A DNA stretch of 64,000 nt from an uncultured Polaribacter sp. (lineage in GTDB: Bacteria; Bacteroidota; Bacteroidia; Flavobacteriales; Flavobacteriaceae): contig CALSRX010000004.1 of assembly GCA_943788865.1 (NCBI GenBank), positions 615,720 through 679,719 of the forward strand, written 5' to 3'. Positions 9,279 to 18,696 of the stretch are shown piece by piece (position 1 is the first letter of the stretch; each line of letters begins with the position of its first letter). Below the pieces are notes generated by a model that saw only the letters and a program-made list of their open reading frames with translations, was not told where the DNA came from and ran no database searches. Both the position numbers and the translations under genes were made by a program.

Positions 9279-9851
9279 ATGAAAACTTCAACCATACTAT
9301 TTATGTTTGTTGTTGGTTTTTTTACCACTTCAATATCAGCCCAAGAATCAATGTGGTTTGATTCAAATTGGAATTCAACAACCAAAGAAAAAGCAACCTA
9401 TTACAGGCCTACACCAAAAGTTCAGAAAAATGGATTCTGGATAGTAGATTACTACATTGATGGAACTAAACAGATGGAAGGTTTTAGTTTGAATGATAAT
9501 CCAAATAATGAAAAATTTCACGGTTTAGTTAAGTATTATTTTGAAAATGGAGTTTTGTTTCAGGAAATAAATTACAAAGAGGGTAAAATTGATGGAATTA
9601 GAAAAGTGTACTTTGAATCTGGTAAATTAAAAACAATTACTGATTATAAAAATGATAAAAAAGAAGGAAAATTTTCTGAATACTATGAAACAGGTGAGCT
9701 TTTTTCTAGAGGGAATTTTGAAAATAATTTAAAAGAAGGAAATTGGAGAACCTTCTATAAAAGTGGAAAAATTAAAGAGAGAGGAAACTATGTTAAAGAT
9801 GAGAAAGCTGGTACATGGAAAATATTTTATAAAAATCTAAAGAAGAAATAA
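9279..9851 (+). CDS. Secreted MORN-repeat protein (YwqK-type)
   Basis: About 190 residues with a signal peptide (MKTSTILFMFVVGFFTTSISA) and then a run of MORN_2-type repeats of the form YYENGxLxxxxxYKxGKxxG, at least five in number. Databases name such proteins YwqK family antitoxin after a Bacillus homologue, but nothing here indicates a toxin partner. The frame is open upstream to 9219, overlapping the decarboxylase gene, but the ATG at 9279 gives a clean signal peptide. It lies between two mevalonate genes and may be cotranscribed with mvaD. Confidence 0.8.
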   Translation: MKTSTILFMFVVGFFTTSISAQESMWFDSNWNSTTKEKATYYRPTPKVQKNGFWIVDYYIDGTKQMEGFSLNDNPNNEKFHGLVKYYFENGVLFQEINYKEGKIDGIRKVYFESGKLKTITDYKNDKKEGKFSEYYETGELFSRGNFENNLKEGNWRTFYKSGKIKERGNYVKDEKAGTWKIFYKNLKKK

Positions 9852-9883
9852 TATAAACTACTGTAAATTAAAATAATAAGTAG

Positions 9884-9891
9884 TATTTTTG
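9884..9891 (+). promoter_or_regulatory. Promoter -7 box of mevalonate kinase
   Basis: TATTTTTG matches TAnnTTTG and lies 20 bases before the start codon. No clear -33 TTG is seen at the right distance. Confidence 0.4.
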
Positions 9892-9910
9892 CAATTGTTA
9901 AAAGAAAGAA

Positions 9911-10837
9911 ATGAAAGGACCCTTATTTTACGCTAAAATTTTGCTTTTTGGAGAATACGGAATTATAAAAGATTCAAAAGGACTTGCAATACCGTATAAT
10001 ACCTATAGAGGAGCATTAAAATCTTCAAAGAATCTTTCTGAAAAAGCTTTAAAGTCGAACAGCAATTTAGTTCGATTTTACAACTATTTATCAGAATTAA
10101 ATCAAGATAATTTATCTTTTAGATTGGACGAATTTAAGGCTGACCTTGACAATGGAATGTATTTTGATTCTTCAATTCCGCAAGGATATGGAGTGGGGAG
10201 TTCTGGAGCTTTAGTGGCTTCTATTTATGATAAATATGCCAATAACAAAATAACAGTTCTTGAAAACCTTACTAGAGACAAACTGTTAATACTAAAAGAA
10301 ACCTTTAGTGTGATGGAGTCTTTTTTTCACGGTAAAAGTTCTGGTTTAGATCCTTTAAATAGTTACTTGAGTTTACCGATTTTAATCAATTCTAAAACCA
10401 ATATTGAACCAGCGGGTATTCCGTCTCAAAAAGAAGGAAAAGGTGCTGTGTTTTTATTAGATTCTGAAATAGTTGGTGAAACAGAGCCAATGGTAAATAT
10501 CTTCATGAATAAAATGAAAAATAAAGGTTTTAGAAAAATGCTAGACGAAGAATTTGCAATTCATACAGATGCATGTATTGATGATTTTTTACATGGCAAT
10601 GTTAAATCTTTGTTTGGAAATGTAAAAAAATTATCTAAAGTAGTGTTAACCAATTTTAAACCAATGATTCCAAAAGCTTTTCATAAAATTTGGGAACAAG
10701 GAATTATTACAAACGATTACTATTTAAAACTTTGTGGCTCTGGTGGTGGAGGGTATATTTTAGGCTTTACCGAAGACTATGAAAAAGCAAAAGAAAAACT
10801 TCAAGGCTATAGATTAGAATTGGTATATAGATTTTAG
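9911..10837 (+). CDS. mvk: Mevalonate kinase
   Basis: A 308-residue GHMP kinase. The entry strand is AKILLFGEYGII (residues 8-19). The ATP loop IPQGYGVGSSGALV is near residue 90, the catalytic aspartate lies in KSSGLDPLNSYLS, and the C-terminal glycine-rich loop is CGSGGGGYILGF. It phosphorylates mevalonate in the cytoplasm. It is followed 18 bases later by a UbiA prenyltransferase, so the pair probably forms an operon that links precursor supply with polyprenyl transfer. Confidence 0.9.
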   Translation: MKGPLFYAKILLFGEYGIIKDSKGLAIPYNTYRGALKSSKNLSEKALKSNSNLVRFYNYLSELNQDNLSFRLDEFKADLDNGMYFDSSIPQGYGVGSSGALVASIYDKYANNKITVLENLTRDKLLILKETFSVMESFFHGKSSGLDPLNSYLSLPILINSKTNIEPAGIPSQKEGKGAVFLLDSEIVGETEPMVNIFMNKMKNKGFRKMLDEEFAIHTDACIDDFLHGNVKSLFGNVKKLSKVVLTNFKPMIPKAFHKIWEQGIITNDYYLKLCGSGGGGYILGFTEDYEKAKEKLQGYRLELVYRF

Positions 10838-10855
10838 AAAATCAACAACTCAAAA

Positions 10856-11773
10856 GTGAGCAATTCTAAATCACCTTCTTTTTTTTATAAATTATTAAGT
10901 CTACTTTCTGTTATTAGAGGCTATAACGTACTTGTGCTGGTGCTAGCACAATACTTAGCTGCAATATTTATATTTTCACCAAAAAGATCTTTACACTTTG
11001 TCTTGTTAGATTACAAACTGCTACTAATTGTATTGGCATCAATTTGTGTGGTTTCTTCAGGATATATTATCAATAATTTTTACGATGTAAAAGCGGATAG
11101 TATTAATAGACCAATTAAAACAAGTATAGATAATATTGTTAGCCAGAAAATTAAACTTCAGATTTATTTTTTACTAAATTTTTTAGGTTTTGTTTTTGGG
11201 TTTTTTATTTCTTGGAGAGCAGCATTGTTTTTTGCCGTATATATTTTCGCTATTTGGTTCTACTCCCATAAATTAAAAAAACACCTATTTATTGGGTTGA
11301 TTTCTGCAGCTATTTTAACCATTTTGCCATTTTTTGCCATTTTTGTTTATTATAAAAATTTTTCAAAAATAATATTTGTACACGCTACCTTTTTATTTTT
11401 GGTCTTGTTGCTAAGACAATTGATTAAGGATTTAGAAAATTTAAGAGGTGCTATTGTAAATAATTACACAACATTTCCTGTAAAATATGGCGAACGTAAT
11501 ACTAGAAAATTAGGAATTGTATTGATCTTTTTTACTTTCTTACCGATTGGTGTATTACTAAATTATCAGAGAATGGGTTATATGAAGTATTACTTTTTAT
11601 TTTCTCTATTCATATTGATTTTTATTGGTTATTTTTTATGGAAATCTAACCTTAAAAAACACTATGTTTTACTACATAACATACTTAAGATAATGTTACT
11701 ACTAGGCATTTTAAGTTTACTCTTTATTGATACTTCTTTGGTTATAGAAAGAGTAATTGATAAACTGAATTAA
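10856..11773 (+). CDS. UbiA family prenyltransferase (geranylgeranylglycerol-phosphate geranylgeranyltransferase-like)
   Basis: A 305-residue membrane protein with about eight or nine hydrophobic helices. The first aspartate-rich motif is NNFYDVKADSINRP at residues 73-86; the second region is RQLIKDLENLRGA near residue 185. UbiA enzymes join a polyprenyl diphosphate to an acceptor in the inner membrane with magnesium. In Flavobacteria the member linked to mevalonate kinase is usually annotated as geranylgeranylglycerol-phosphate geranylgeranyltransferase; the acceptor cannot be proved from the sequence. The start codon is GTG. Confidence 0.82.
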   Translation: MSNSKSPSFFYKLLSLLSVIRGYNVLVLVLAQYLAAIFIFSPKRSLHFVLLDYKLLLIVLASICVVSSGYIINNFYDVKADSINRPIKTSIDNIVSQKIKLQIYFLLNFLGFVFGFFISWRAALFFAVYIFAIWFYSHKLKKHLFIGLISAAILTILPFFAIFVYYKNFSKIIFVHATFLFLVLLLRQLIKDLENLRGAIVNNYTTFPVKYGERNTRKLGIVLIFFTFLPIGVLLNYQRMGYMKYYFLFSLFILIFIGYFLWKSNLKKHYVLLHNILKIMLLLGILSLLFIDTSLVIERVIDKLN

Positions 11774-11789
11774 ATCAAATATTTAGCAG

Positions 11790-11797
11790 TATCTTTG
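11790..11797 (+). promoter_or_regulatory. Promoter -7 box of the pseudouridine synthase gene
   Basis: TATCTTTG is an exact TAnnTTTG box placed 17 bases before the ATG. Confidence 0.5.
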
Positions 11798-11814
11798 CAA
11801 AAAATTAATAAAAA

Positions 11815-12636
11815 ATGAATTCAGATAAAAACTCGTCGCGAGGACGACAATCAGGAAACAATAAAGGTTTTCAAAAAAAGAAAAAAGAGTATAAAAAAAT
11901 AAAATCGACTCCACAAGCAAACCCAGAAGACGGAATTCGATTAAACAAATACATTTCTAATTCCGGAGTTTCTTCAAGAAGAGAAGCAGATAAATATATT
12001 GCTTCTGGAAATGTTACCGTAAACGGAACAGTAATTACCGAAATGGGATTTAAAGTAAAACCAGGCGATGAAGTTCGTTTTGATGGTTCTTCGATTTCCC
12101 CTGAAGAAAAGAAATACATCCTATTAAACAAACCAAAAAATTACATCACTACTATGGATGATGAACGTGGTAGAAAAACGGTGATGGATTTAATAGAGAA
12201 TGCAACCAAAGAGCGTGTATATCCTGTTGGACGTTTAGATAGAAATACAACAGGGCTGTTGTTGTTTACGAATGATGGAGATTTGGCTAAAAAGTTAACT
12301 CATCCAAAGCATAATGTACAGAAATTATACCATGCTTCTTTAGATAAAAAATTTGAAATGAAGCATCTTCAAAAAATTAGAGAAGAGGTAATTATTGAAG
12401 GTAGAAAAGTGTTTATTGACGAGGTTGATTATGTTGTGGGAGAATCTAAAACAGAAGTGGGAATTAAAATTCACTCAGGTCGTAATAGAATTGTTCGTAA
12501 GATTTTTGAACATTTTGGGTATAAAGTAGTAAAGTTAGATCGTGTAATTTTTGCAGGATTAACAAAAAAGAACTTGCCTCGTGGAAGGTATAGAGAATTA
12601 ACATCTCAGGAAGTAAATACACTTCATATGATTTAA
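11815..12636 (+). CDS. RluB/RsuA family rRNA pseudouridine synthase
   Basis: A 273-residue enzyme. It has a basic low-complexity tail at residues 1-38, an S4 RNA-binding domain (IRLNKYISNSGVSSRREADK, 41-60), and the catalytic domain. The active-site motif GRLDRNTTGLLL is at 139-150, with the catalytic aspartate at 142. It should isomerise a uridine in rRNA, probably in 23S rRNA as RluB does; the exact target is an inference. It ends in a strong bidirectional terminator shared with the convergent hut operon. Confidence 0.88.
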   Translation: MNSDKNSSRGRQSGNNKGFQKKKKEYKKIKSTPQANPEDGIRLNKYISNSGVSSRREADKYIASGNVTVNGTVITEMGFKVKPGDEVRFDGSSISPEEKKYILLNKPKNYITTMDDERGRKTVMDLIENATKERVYPVGRLDRNTTGLLLFTNDGDLAKKLTHPKHNVQKLYHASLDKKFEMKHLQKIREEVIIEGRKVFIDEVDYVVGESKTEVGIKIHSGRNRIVRKIFEHFGYKVVKLDRVIFAGLTKKNLPRGRYRELTSQEVNTLHMI

Positions 12637-12664
12637 AAAAAGAGGCTTTTAGCCTCTTTTTTTA
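12635..12664. terminator. Bidirectional terminator between the pseudouridine synthase gene and hutI
   Basis: An AGAGGCT / AGCCTCT stem with A-run before and T-run after. It lies between two convergent genes and overlaps the end of hutI. Confidence 0.8.
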
Positions 12665-13897
12665 AATTTCAATTCCTTTTAAAAACACTTTTTCAATTTG
12701 ATTTGTTCCAAAAGAATACGGAATAAATCCATAAGAATTAATTGGTTTAGTAAGAATTAAATTTGCTTTTTTTCCTTTTGTAATTGATCCAACCTCATTT
12801 TCTAACCCCATCGCATATGCTCCATTAATTGTTGCAGCATTGATAGCTTCTTCTGGAGTCATTTTCATTTTAATACACGCAGTTGAAATCACAAAATTCA
12901 TATTTCCGGATGGTGTAGAGCCAGGATTGTAGTCTGTAGCCAATGCTAATGGTAAACCTGCATCAATCATTTTACGTGCTGGCGTATATGGAATGCTTAA
13001 AAAGTAAGAACAACTTGGCAAAGCAACTGGCATAGTTGCAGTGTTTTGAAGTGCATCGATGTCTTCGTCTCGCATTTCTTCTAAATGATCTACTGAAAGG
13101 GCATTGTATTTAACTCCTGCTTGAACCCCACCAATTGCCGTAAATTGGTTCACGTGAATTTTAGGAATCAATCCATGTTTTTTTCCTGCTTTTAAAATGA
13201 GTTCTGTATCTGCAACAGAGAAATATCCTGTTTCACAAAAAACATCAATAAAATCAGCTAAGTTTTCATTTGATATTATGGGTAAAACTTCATCAATTAG
13301 CATTTGTAAATACCCTTCTTTGTTTCCTTTATAAGATGCAGGAACTGCATGAGCTCCTAAAAAAGTAGCTTTGATAGGAATTGTATAATTTTCTTTTAAC
13401 CGCTTAATAACGCGAAGCATTTTTAGTTCTGCTTCTTTGGTTAATCCGTAACCAGACTTTATTTCTACAGCACCAGTTCCTAATTGAATTACTTCATCCA
13501 AACGAGCTTTACTTTGCTGGTACAATTCTTCTTCAGAAGTTGCTTGAAGTTTCTTAGCGGAGTTTAAAATTCCGCCTCCATTGTTAGCTATTTCTTCGTA
13601 AGACAATCCGTTGATTCTATCCACAAACTCTCCTTCACGATTTCCAGCATACACAATATGCGTATGAGAATCGCACCAAGAAGGTAAAATCATTTTTCCA
13701 GTTGCATCAATCACTTCTGAAAAAGAAGTATTTGGACAATCTTTCATTTCGCCAAAATCAGCAATCAAACCATCTTCAACAACTAGAAAAGCGTTTTTAA
13801 TAGTAGGTAAAACATTCATTTCTTTACCAGAAAGGAATGAAATAGATTTTTCTCTAACCTGAATTAACTCTTTGATATTTTTAAATAGTGTTACCAT
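12662..13897 (-). CDS. hutI: Imidazolonepropionase
   Basis: A 411-residue amidohydrolase that opens imidazolone-5-propionate to N-formimino-L-glutamate, the third step of histidine degradation. The metal-binding motif DSHTH is at residues 76-80. Later metal ligands lie in FLGAHAVP and KIHVNQF, with the catalytic aspartate in ALATDYNPGS. The frame is open to 13936, but the ATG at 13897 (MVTLFKNIKELIQV) gives the family's normal N-terminus. It is the last gene of the hutH-hutU-hutI set, separated from hutU by a repeat element. Confidence 0.92.
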   Translation of the reverse strand: MVTLFKNIKELIQVREKSISFLSGKEMNVLPTIKNAFLVVEDGLIADFGEMKDCPNTSFSEVIDATGKMILPSWCDSHTHIVYAGNREGEFVDRINGLSYEEIANNGGGILNSAKKLQATSEEELYQQSKARLDEVIQLGTGAVEIKSGYGLTKEAELKMLRVIKRLKENYTIPIKATFLGAHAVPASYKGNKEGYLQMLIDEVLPIISNENLADFIDVFCETGYFSVADTELILKAGKKHGLIPKIHVNQFTAIGGVQAGVKYNALSVDHLEEMRDEDIDALQNTATMPVALPSCSYFLSIPYTPARKMIDAGLPLALATDYNPGSTPSGNMNFVISTACIKMKMTPEEAINAATINGAYAMGLENEVGSITKGKKANLILTKPINSYGFIPYSFGTNQIEKVFLKGIEI

Positions 13898-13911
13898 TAA
13901 AGTTATTTTTG

Positions 13912-13987
13912 TGTCATTGCAAATAAAATGAAGCAATCTTTCTATAAAATAAACAGATTACTTCGTCGTAAACTCCTCGTAATGACA
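13912..13987. repeat. Imperfect palindromic intergenic repeat
   Basis: It begins TGTCATTGC and ends GTAATGACA, with inner arms GAAGCAATCT and AGATTACTTCG, so the whole forms a long imperfect hairpin. It sits in the hutU-hutI gap. Repeats of this type recur in Flavobacteriaceae intergenic DNA. Confidence 0.5.
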
Positions 13988-13996
13988 TTATATTAT

Positions 13997-15994
13997 TTAA
14001 AATAAATCGTTTAACAATTCGTCTTCTACTAGATTAGGTAAAGTTACTTTTAAATTTGGAGATCTTTCCATTTCTCTTTTAATTGCAAAAATAGCTTCAT
14101 CATTTCTTGCCCAACTTCTTCTAGCGATTCCATTATTTACATCATAAAACAGCATGCTTTTTAAACGGGTTTCTGCCTCTTTTGTTCCGTCTAATAACAT
14201 TCCGAAACCACCATTCATTACTTCGCCCCAGCCAACGCCACCGCCATTGTGAATTGAAACCCAAGTTGCACCTCTAAAACTATCACCAATTACATTATGA
14301 ATAGCCATGTCAGCAGTGAATTTACTTCCGTCATAAATATTCGACGTTTCTCTATAAGGAGAGTCGGTTCCACTTACATCATGATGATCCCTTCCTAAAA
14401 CCACGGGACCAATCTTACCCGCTGCAATCGCATTGTTAAAGGCCTCTGCAATTTTAGAACGCCCTTCTGCATCAGCGTATAAGATTCGTGCTTGAGAGCC
14501 CACCACCATTTTATTCTTCTTTGCATTTGTAATCCACGTAATATTGTCTTGCATTTGCAACTGAATTTCTTCGGGAGAGTTTTCCATAATTTCTTGTAAA
14601 ACACTTGCTGCTATTTCATCGGTTGTATCCAAATCTTCTGATTTTCCAGAAGCACAAACCCAACGGAAAGGGCCAAATCCATAATCAAAACACATCGGAC
14701 CTAAAATGTCTTGTACATATGATGGATATTTAAAATCGATTCCGTTTTCAGCCATCACATCTGCGCCGGCTCTAGAAGATTCTAGCAAGAAAGCATTTCC
14801 GTAATCAAAGAAATAAGTTCCTTTTGCGGTATGTTTATTAATTGCAGTTGCATGTCTTCTTAACGTTTCTTGTACTTTTTCTTTGAAGATTTCTGGTTCT
14901 TCTCGAATCAATCGGTTAGATTCTTCGTAAGAAATATCAACAGGATAATAGCCTCCAGTCCACGGAATGTGTAAAGATGTTTGATCAGAACCAACATGAA
15001 TAAAAATATTTTCACTATCAAAACGTTCCCAAATTTCAACAATATTTCCTATATAGGCGATTGAAACCACCTCGTTAGTTGCTTGTGCTTTTTTTACACG
15101 AATGATTAAATCTTCCATATTGTCAATCAACACATCTACCCAACCTTGTTCGTGTCTTTTTGTAGCCGCTTTTTCATTTACTTCTGCTGCAATGGTAATA
15201 CATCCTGCAATATTTCCTGCTTTTGGTTGTGCGCCACTCATGCCCCCTAATCCAGCAGTTAAGAATATTTTTCCGCTCGGATTTTCACCCTTTGGTAATA
15301 TTTTTCGAAACGCATTCATCACTGTTATTGTTGTTCCATGAACGATTCCTTGTGGACCAATATACATAAATGATCCAGCTGTCATTTGTCCGTATTGCGT
15401 AACACCCAATGCATTAAATTTTTCCCAATCGTCAGGTTGAGAATAATTTGGAATCATCATTCCGTTAGTAACAATTACTCTTGGTGCATTTTTTGAAGAA
15501 GGAAATAATCCCATTGGATGACCAGAATACAAGTGCAATGTTTGTTCGTCTGTCATTGTAGCCAAATACTGCATGACTAATATATATTGCGCCCAATTTT
15601 GAAAAACGGCTCCGTTGCCTCCATAAGTAATTAATTCCTCTGGATGTTGAGCAACTGCAGGGTCTAAATTGTTTTGAATCATTAACATGATTGCTGCAGC
15701 TTGAGATGATTTTGCAGGATATTCTGAAACCGGTCTTGCATATATTTTATAATCTGGCTTGAATCGATACATATAAATTCTACCGTATTCTTTCAATTCT
15801 TCTGCAAATTCTGTTGCCAATTCTTGATGCCAATCTTTCGGAAAATAACGCAAAGCATTTCTAATTGCTAATTGTTTTTCCTCAATAGATAAAATATCTT
15901 TTCTTTTTGGTGCTCTATTGGCATTTTTCGGATAGTCTCTTTTTGTTGGTAAGTTAGATGGTATTCCTTGTAAGATGTTTTCTTGAAATGTCAT
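13997..15994 (-). CDS. hutU: Urocanate hydratase
   Basis: A 665-residue urocanase, which hydrates urocanate to imidazolone-5-propionate using bound NAD+. The NAD-binding glycine-rich block GLGGMSGAQPKAGNIAGC is near residue 250. The C-terminal conserved stretches DHHDVSGTDSPYRET and NGGGVGWGEVMNGG are present. The protein is longer than the roughly 556 residues of the proteobacterial form, in line with the long Bacteroidota form. It starts six bases after hutH ends and is cotranscribed with it. Confidence 0.94.
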   Translation of the reverse strand: MTFQENILQGIPSNLPTKRDYPKNANRAPKRKDILSIEEKQLAIRNALRYFPKDWHQELATEFAEELKEYGRIYMYRFKPDYKIYARPVSEYPAKSSQAAAIMLMIQNNLDPAVAQHPEELITYGGNGAVFQNWAQYILVMQYLATMTDEQTLHLYSGHPMGLFPSSKNAPRVIVTNGMMIPNYSQPDDWEKFNALGVTQYGQMTAGSFMYIGPQGIVHGTTITVMNAFRKILPKGENPSGKIFLTAGLGGMSGAQPKAGNIAGCITIAAEVNEKAATKRHEQGWVDVLIDNMEDLIIRVKKAQATNEVVSIAYIGNIVEIWERFDSENIFIHVGSDQTSLHIPWTGGYYPVDISYEESNRLIREEPEIFKEKVQETLRRHATAINKHTAKGTYFFDYGNAFLLESSRAGADVMAENGIDFKYPSYVQDILGPMCFDYGFGPFRWVCASGKSEDLDTTDEIAASVLQEIMENSPEEIQLQMQDNITWITNAKKNKMVVGSQARILYADAEGRSKIAEAFNNAIAAGKIGPVVLGRDHHDVSGTDSPYRETSNIYDGSKFTADMAIHNVIGDSFRGATWVSIHNGGGVGWGEVMNGGFGMLLDGTKEAETRLKSMLFYDVNNGIARRSWARNDEAIFAIKREMERSPNLKVTLPNLVEDELLNDLF

Positions 15995-16000
15995 ATTGCT

Positions 16001-17494
16001 TTACTTTACAATGAATGATTGATTTTTTACTAGTTGAATCAACTTATTGATGTCGTCTTTTAAGATTCTGTCTTCTTCTAGTTTGTCAACTTTTTCTCTA
16101 ATGATTTGATGGTTTCTTTCAATAATTTCAGAAAATGTATTAGGTCTTCTAAAATCCATTGCTTGAGCTGCATACATCAATTCTATGGCTAATATTTTTT
16201 CGAGATTCCCTAATATTTGATTGAATTGTCTTCCAGAGATACTTCCCATAGAAACATGGTCTTCTTGTCCTAATGAGGTAGGAATGCTATCTGCAGAAGG
16301 AGGGAAGCACAACGATTTGTTTTCTGTAACCAACGCTGCTGTTGTGTATTGTGGAATCATAAATCCTGAGTTTAATCCGCCTCCAGAAGTTAACAATCTT
16401 GGCAATCCAAATTTTCCTTCTAACAATAAATAACAGCGTCTGTCTGAAATGTTTCCTAATTCTGATGCAGCAATTGAACAATAATCTAAAGCCATGGCTA
16501 ACGGTTGTCCGTGAAAATTACCACCAGAAATCGCTTCGGTTTCACTCAGCACAATTGGGTTGTCAGTAACTGAATTCATTTCAATTTCTGCCAACTCATT
16601 AAGGTGGTAATAGGCATTTCTAGATGCTCCATGAACTTGAGGAATGCAACGCATAGAATAGGGGTCTTGAACACGTTCACAACTTTCGTGAGAATTGATG
16701 TTTTGAGAATTGTCAAACAACATTCTCATACGTTCTGCAACTTTTATGTTTCCTTTGAACGGGCGAATTTGATGTAATTGAGATTTGAAAGGAGAAGCAC
16801 TTCCTTGATAGCCTTCAATACTCATGGCGCCACAAACATCTGCTAAATCAAGTAAATAATTCATTTTTCTCAATCCAACTATTGTATGTGCTAAAATAAA
16901 TTGTGTGCCATTTATCAAGCCTAAGCCTTCTTTTGCCTGGAGTGTAATGGGTTGTAAATTGTGTTTTTCTAATCCAATTTTTGCAGGCTGATTTTCATTA
17001 TCAATCCAAAATTCACCTTCACCCAATAAAGGCAAAAACAAATGAGAAAGCGGAGCTAAATCACCCGATGCACCCACAGAACCTTGTTCTGGTACAACAG
17101 GTAATAAATCATTTTCTATGAAATAGATGATTCTTTCTATCAATTCTAAACGTACACCTGAAAAACCTTGACATAAAGCGTGAACCTTACAAATCATCAT
17201 GATTTTAGAAAGTTCTTTGTCAATTGGATTTCCAACTCCTACAGCGTGTGTAATTAATAAATTTTCTTGAAGTTTGTTTGTTTCTTCTGGGGTGATTTGG
17301 ACATCACATAATGGGCCAAAACCTGTATTGATTCCATAAACAGCTTTATTTCCACTTGCCATGGTTTCAACTTTTCGTCTACATTCTGTAACTTTTTCTT
17401 TTGCTTCTGATGTAATTTCCGCTTTTAAATTGCCATTTGCAATGGCAATTATTTTCTCAACAGTTAAGTGATCTATTCCGTATTTAAATGTCAT
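16001..17494 (-). CDS. hutH: Histidine ammonia-lyase
   Basis: A 497-residue lyase that removes ammonia from L-histidine to give urocanate. The Ala-Ser-Gly triplet that forms the MIO electrophile is at residues 142-144 (GSVGASGDLAPLSH). The catalytic tyrosine lies in VYGINTGFG at about residue 53, and later active-site residues in QDPYSMRCIPQVHG are present. It is the first gene of the hut operon and is divergent from the LysR regulator, with 79 bases between them. Confidence 0.94.
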   Translation of the reverse strand: MTFKYGIDHLTVEKIIAIANGNLKAEITSEAKEKVTECRRKVETMASGNKAVYGINTGFGPLCDVQITPEETNKLQENLLITHAVGVGNPIDKELSKIMMICKVHALCQGFSGVRLELIERIIYFIENDLLPVVPEQGSVGASGDLAPLSHLFLPLLGEGEFWIDNENQPAKIGLEKHNLQPITLQAKEGLGLINGTQFILAHTIVGLRKMNYLLDLADVCGAMSIEGYQGSASPFKSQLHQIRPFKGNIKVAERMRMLFDNSQNINSHESCERVQDPYSMRCIPQVHGASRNAYYHLNELAEIEMNSVTDNPIVLSETEAISGGNFHGQPLAMALDYCSIAASELGNISDRRCYLLLEGKFGLPRLLTSGGGLNSGFMIPQYTTAALVTENKSLCFPPSADSIPTSLGQEDHVSMGSISGRQFNQILGNLEKILAIELMYAAQAMDFRRPNTFSEIIERNHQIIREKVDKLEEDRILKDDINKLIQLVKNQSFIVK

Positions 17495-17519
17495 TCTCTA
17501 TAAATTGGTGTATTACAAA

Positions 17520-17540
17520 GTTATTCTTATTTTTGATAAC
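17520..17540. promoter_or_regulatory. Candidate LysR-type operator in the hutH-lysR gap
   Basis: GTTAT at 17520-17524 and ATAAC at 17536-17540 form an inverted repeat with 11 bases between, matching the T-N11-A layout of LysR-family boxes. It lies between the divergent hutH and LysR genes. Confidence 0.45.
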
Positions 17541-17573
17541 TAATAATATTATTTAAGCCACTAATTAATAACC

Positions 17574-18464
17574 ATGAGTTATCAAATAGAATTTAGACAT
17601 ATCCATTATTTCTTAGCAGTTGCAGAAGATTTACATTTTAGAAAAGCAGCGGAACGCTTATTTATCTCACAGCCAGGTTTGAGTAGACAAATTAAACAAA
17701 TGGAAGAAGGTTTAGGGGTTGTATTGTTTGAAAGACACAATAGAAAAGTAATTTTGACCAGAGCTGGAGAATATTTGAAAAAAGAATTGACTATCAATTT
17801 GAAAAATATTGAACATACTTTAAATCACGCTAAATTACTCAATGATGGAAAAAGCGGAGATTTAAAATTTGGTTATGTTGGTTCTGCAATGCAAGAAATT
17901 ATTCCCAATCTATTAATGGAATTCAAAAATGAGTATCCAGATATTGTGTTTAGTTTAAAAGAAATGGACAATCATAAACAAATTGAAGGATTGCTTTCGT
18001 ATGATTTAGATTTAGGGTTTGTTAGACTAGATAGAGTTCCGAGAGGACTAACCTTAAAACCTGTTTTAAAAGAATCATTTTGTTTGGTGTTACCAAAAAA
18101 CCATCAAATTAATGAAGATAATTTTAAAAACTTAATGCAATTTAAAGAAGAGTCTTTTATTCTTTTTGATCCAAAGTATAGCTCTTCTTATTATGAAAAA
18201 GTAATGCAGTTGTTTGATGATAGTGGGTTTTCTCCAATAGTCTCTCACAATACAATTCATGCGGGATCCATCTATAAATTAGTAGAAAACAACTTTGGTA
18301 TTTCTATAGTGCCAAAATCGTTGTCAATAGATAATAATCCTAAAATAAAATTCATAGAATTAAAAAACACCAAGCAAAAAACAACTTTATCTGTAGTTTG
18401 GAATAGCAATAATAGAAATCCGATATTAGAAGAGATTATAAAACGTTTTAAACTATTTGAATAA
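17574..18464 (+). CDS. LysR family transcriptional regulator, probable regulator of the hut operon
   Basis: A 296-residue LysR protein. The winged helix-turn-helix is at residues 5-64 (FRHIHYFLAVAEDLHFRKAAERL, then SQPGLSRQIKQMEE) and a periplasmic-binding-like effector domain covers about 90-290. It is divergent from hutH with a T-N11-A palindrome between. Family members in this position normally control the neighbouring operon and themselves, so histidine or urocanate sensing is a reasonable inference. A terminator follows, then the displaced tRNA-Phe 3' end. Confidence 0.9.
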   Translation: MSYQIEFRHIHYFLAVAEDLHFRKAAERLFISQPGLSRQIKQMEEGLGVVLFERHNRKVILTRAGEYLKKELTINLKNIEHTLNHAKLLNDGKSGDLKFGYVGSAMQEIIPNLLMEFKNEYPDIVFSLKEMDNHKQIEGLLSYDLDLGFVRLDRVPRGLTLKPVLKESFCLVLPKNHQINEDNFKNLMQFKEESFILFDPKYSSSYYEKVMQLFDDSGFSPIVSHNTIHAGSIYKLVENNFGISIVPKSLSIDNNPKIKFIELKNTKQKTTLSVVWNSNNRNPILEEIIKRFKLFE

Positions 18465-18473
18465 GAATAAAAC

Positions 18474-18503
18474 AAAAAAACCACTCTAAAAAGAGTGGTT
18501 TTT
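18474..18503 (+). terminator. Terminator of the LysR gene, abutting the island boundary
   Basis: The stem CCACTCT / AGAGTGG is extended by A/T pairs and ends in a T-run that runs directly into the att repeat at 18501. Confidence 0.75.
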
Positions 18504-18519
18504 GTGGTACCTCCAGGAA
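18501..18519. repeat. att repeat 1: displaced 3' end of tRNA-Phe
   Basis: TTTGTGGTACCTCCAGGAA is identical to the last part of the tRNA-Phe gene at 44110-44128. It marks the chromosomal side opposite the intact tRNA gene. Confidence 0.85.
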
Positions 18520-18696
18520 GTTTTAGGTTTTACTTCATTTTACTTGTTTTTACATAAGTCAATGAAAATCAACAGTATAATGATAAAATCATGATAAAAT
18601 AGTAAAGAGAAATCAAACGAAATAACAAGGATTTAAACCTGCGGAGCAACCTCTCGAGCAACCGGTATTCTCGCTATTGGGAACCCATTAAACAGG

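Noticed and set aside
9279..9851. Toxin-antitoxin pair suggested by the YwqK name
   Set aside because: No toxin gene is adjacent; the name comes from a distant homologue and the protein is a plain exported MORN-repeat protein.
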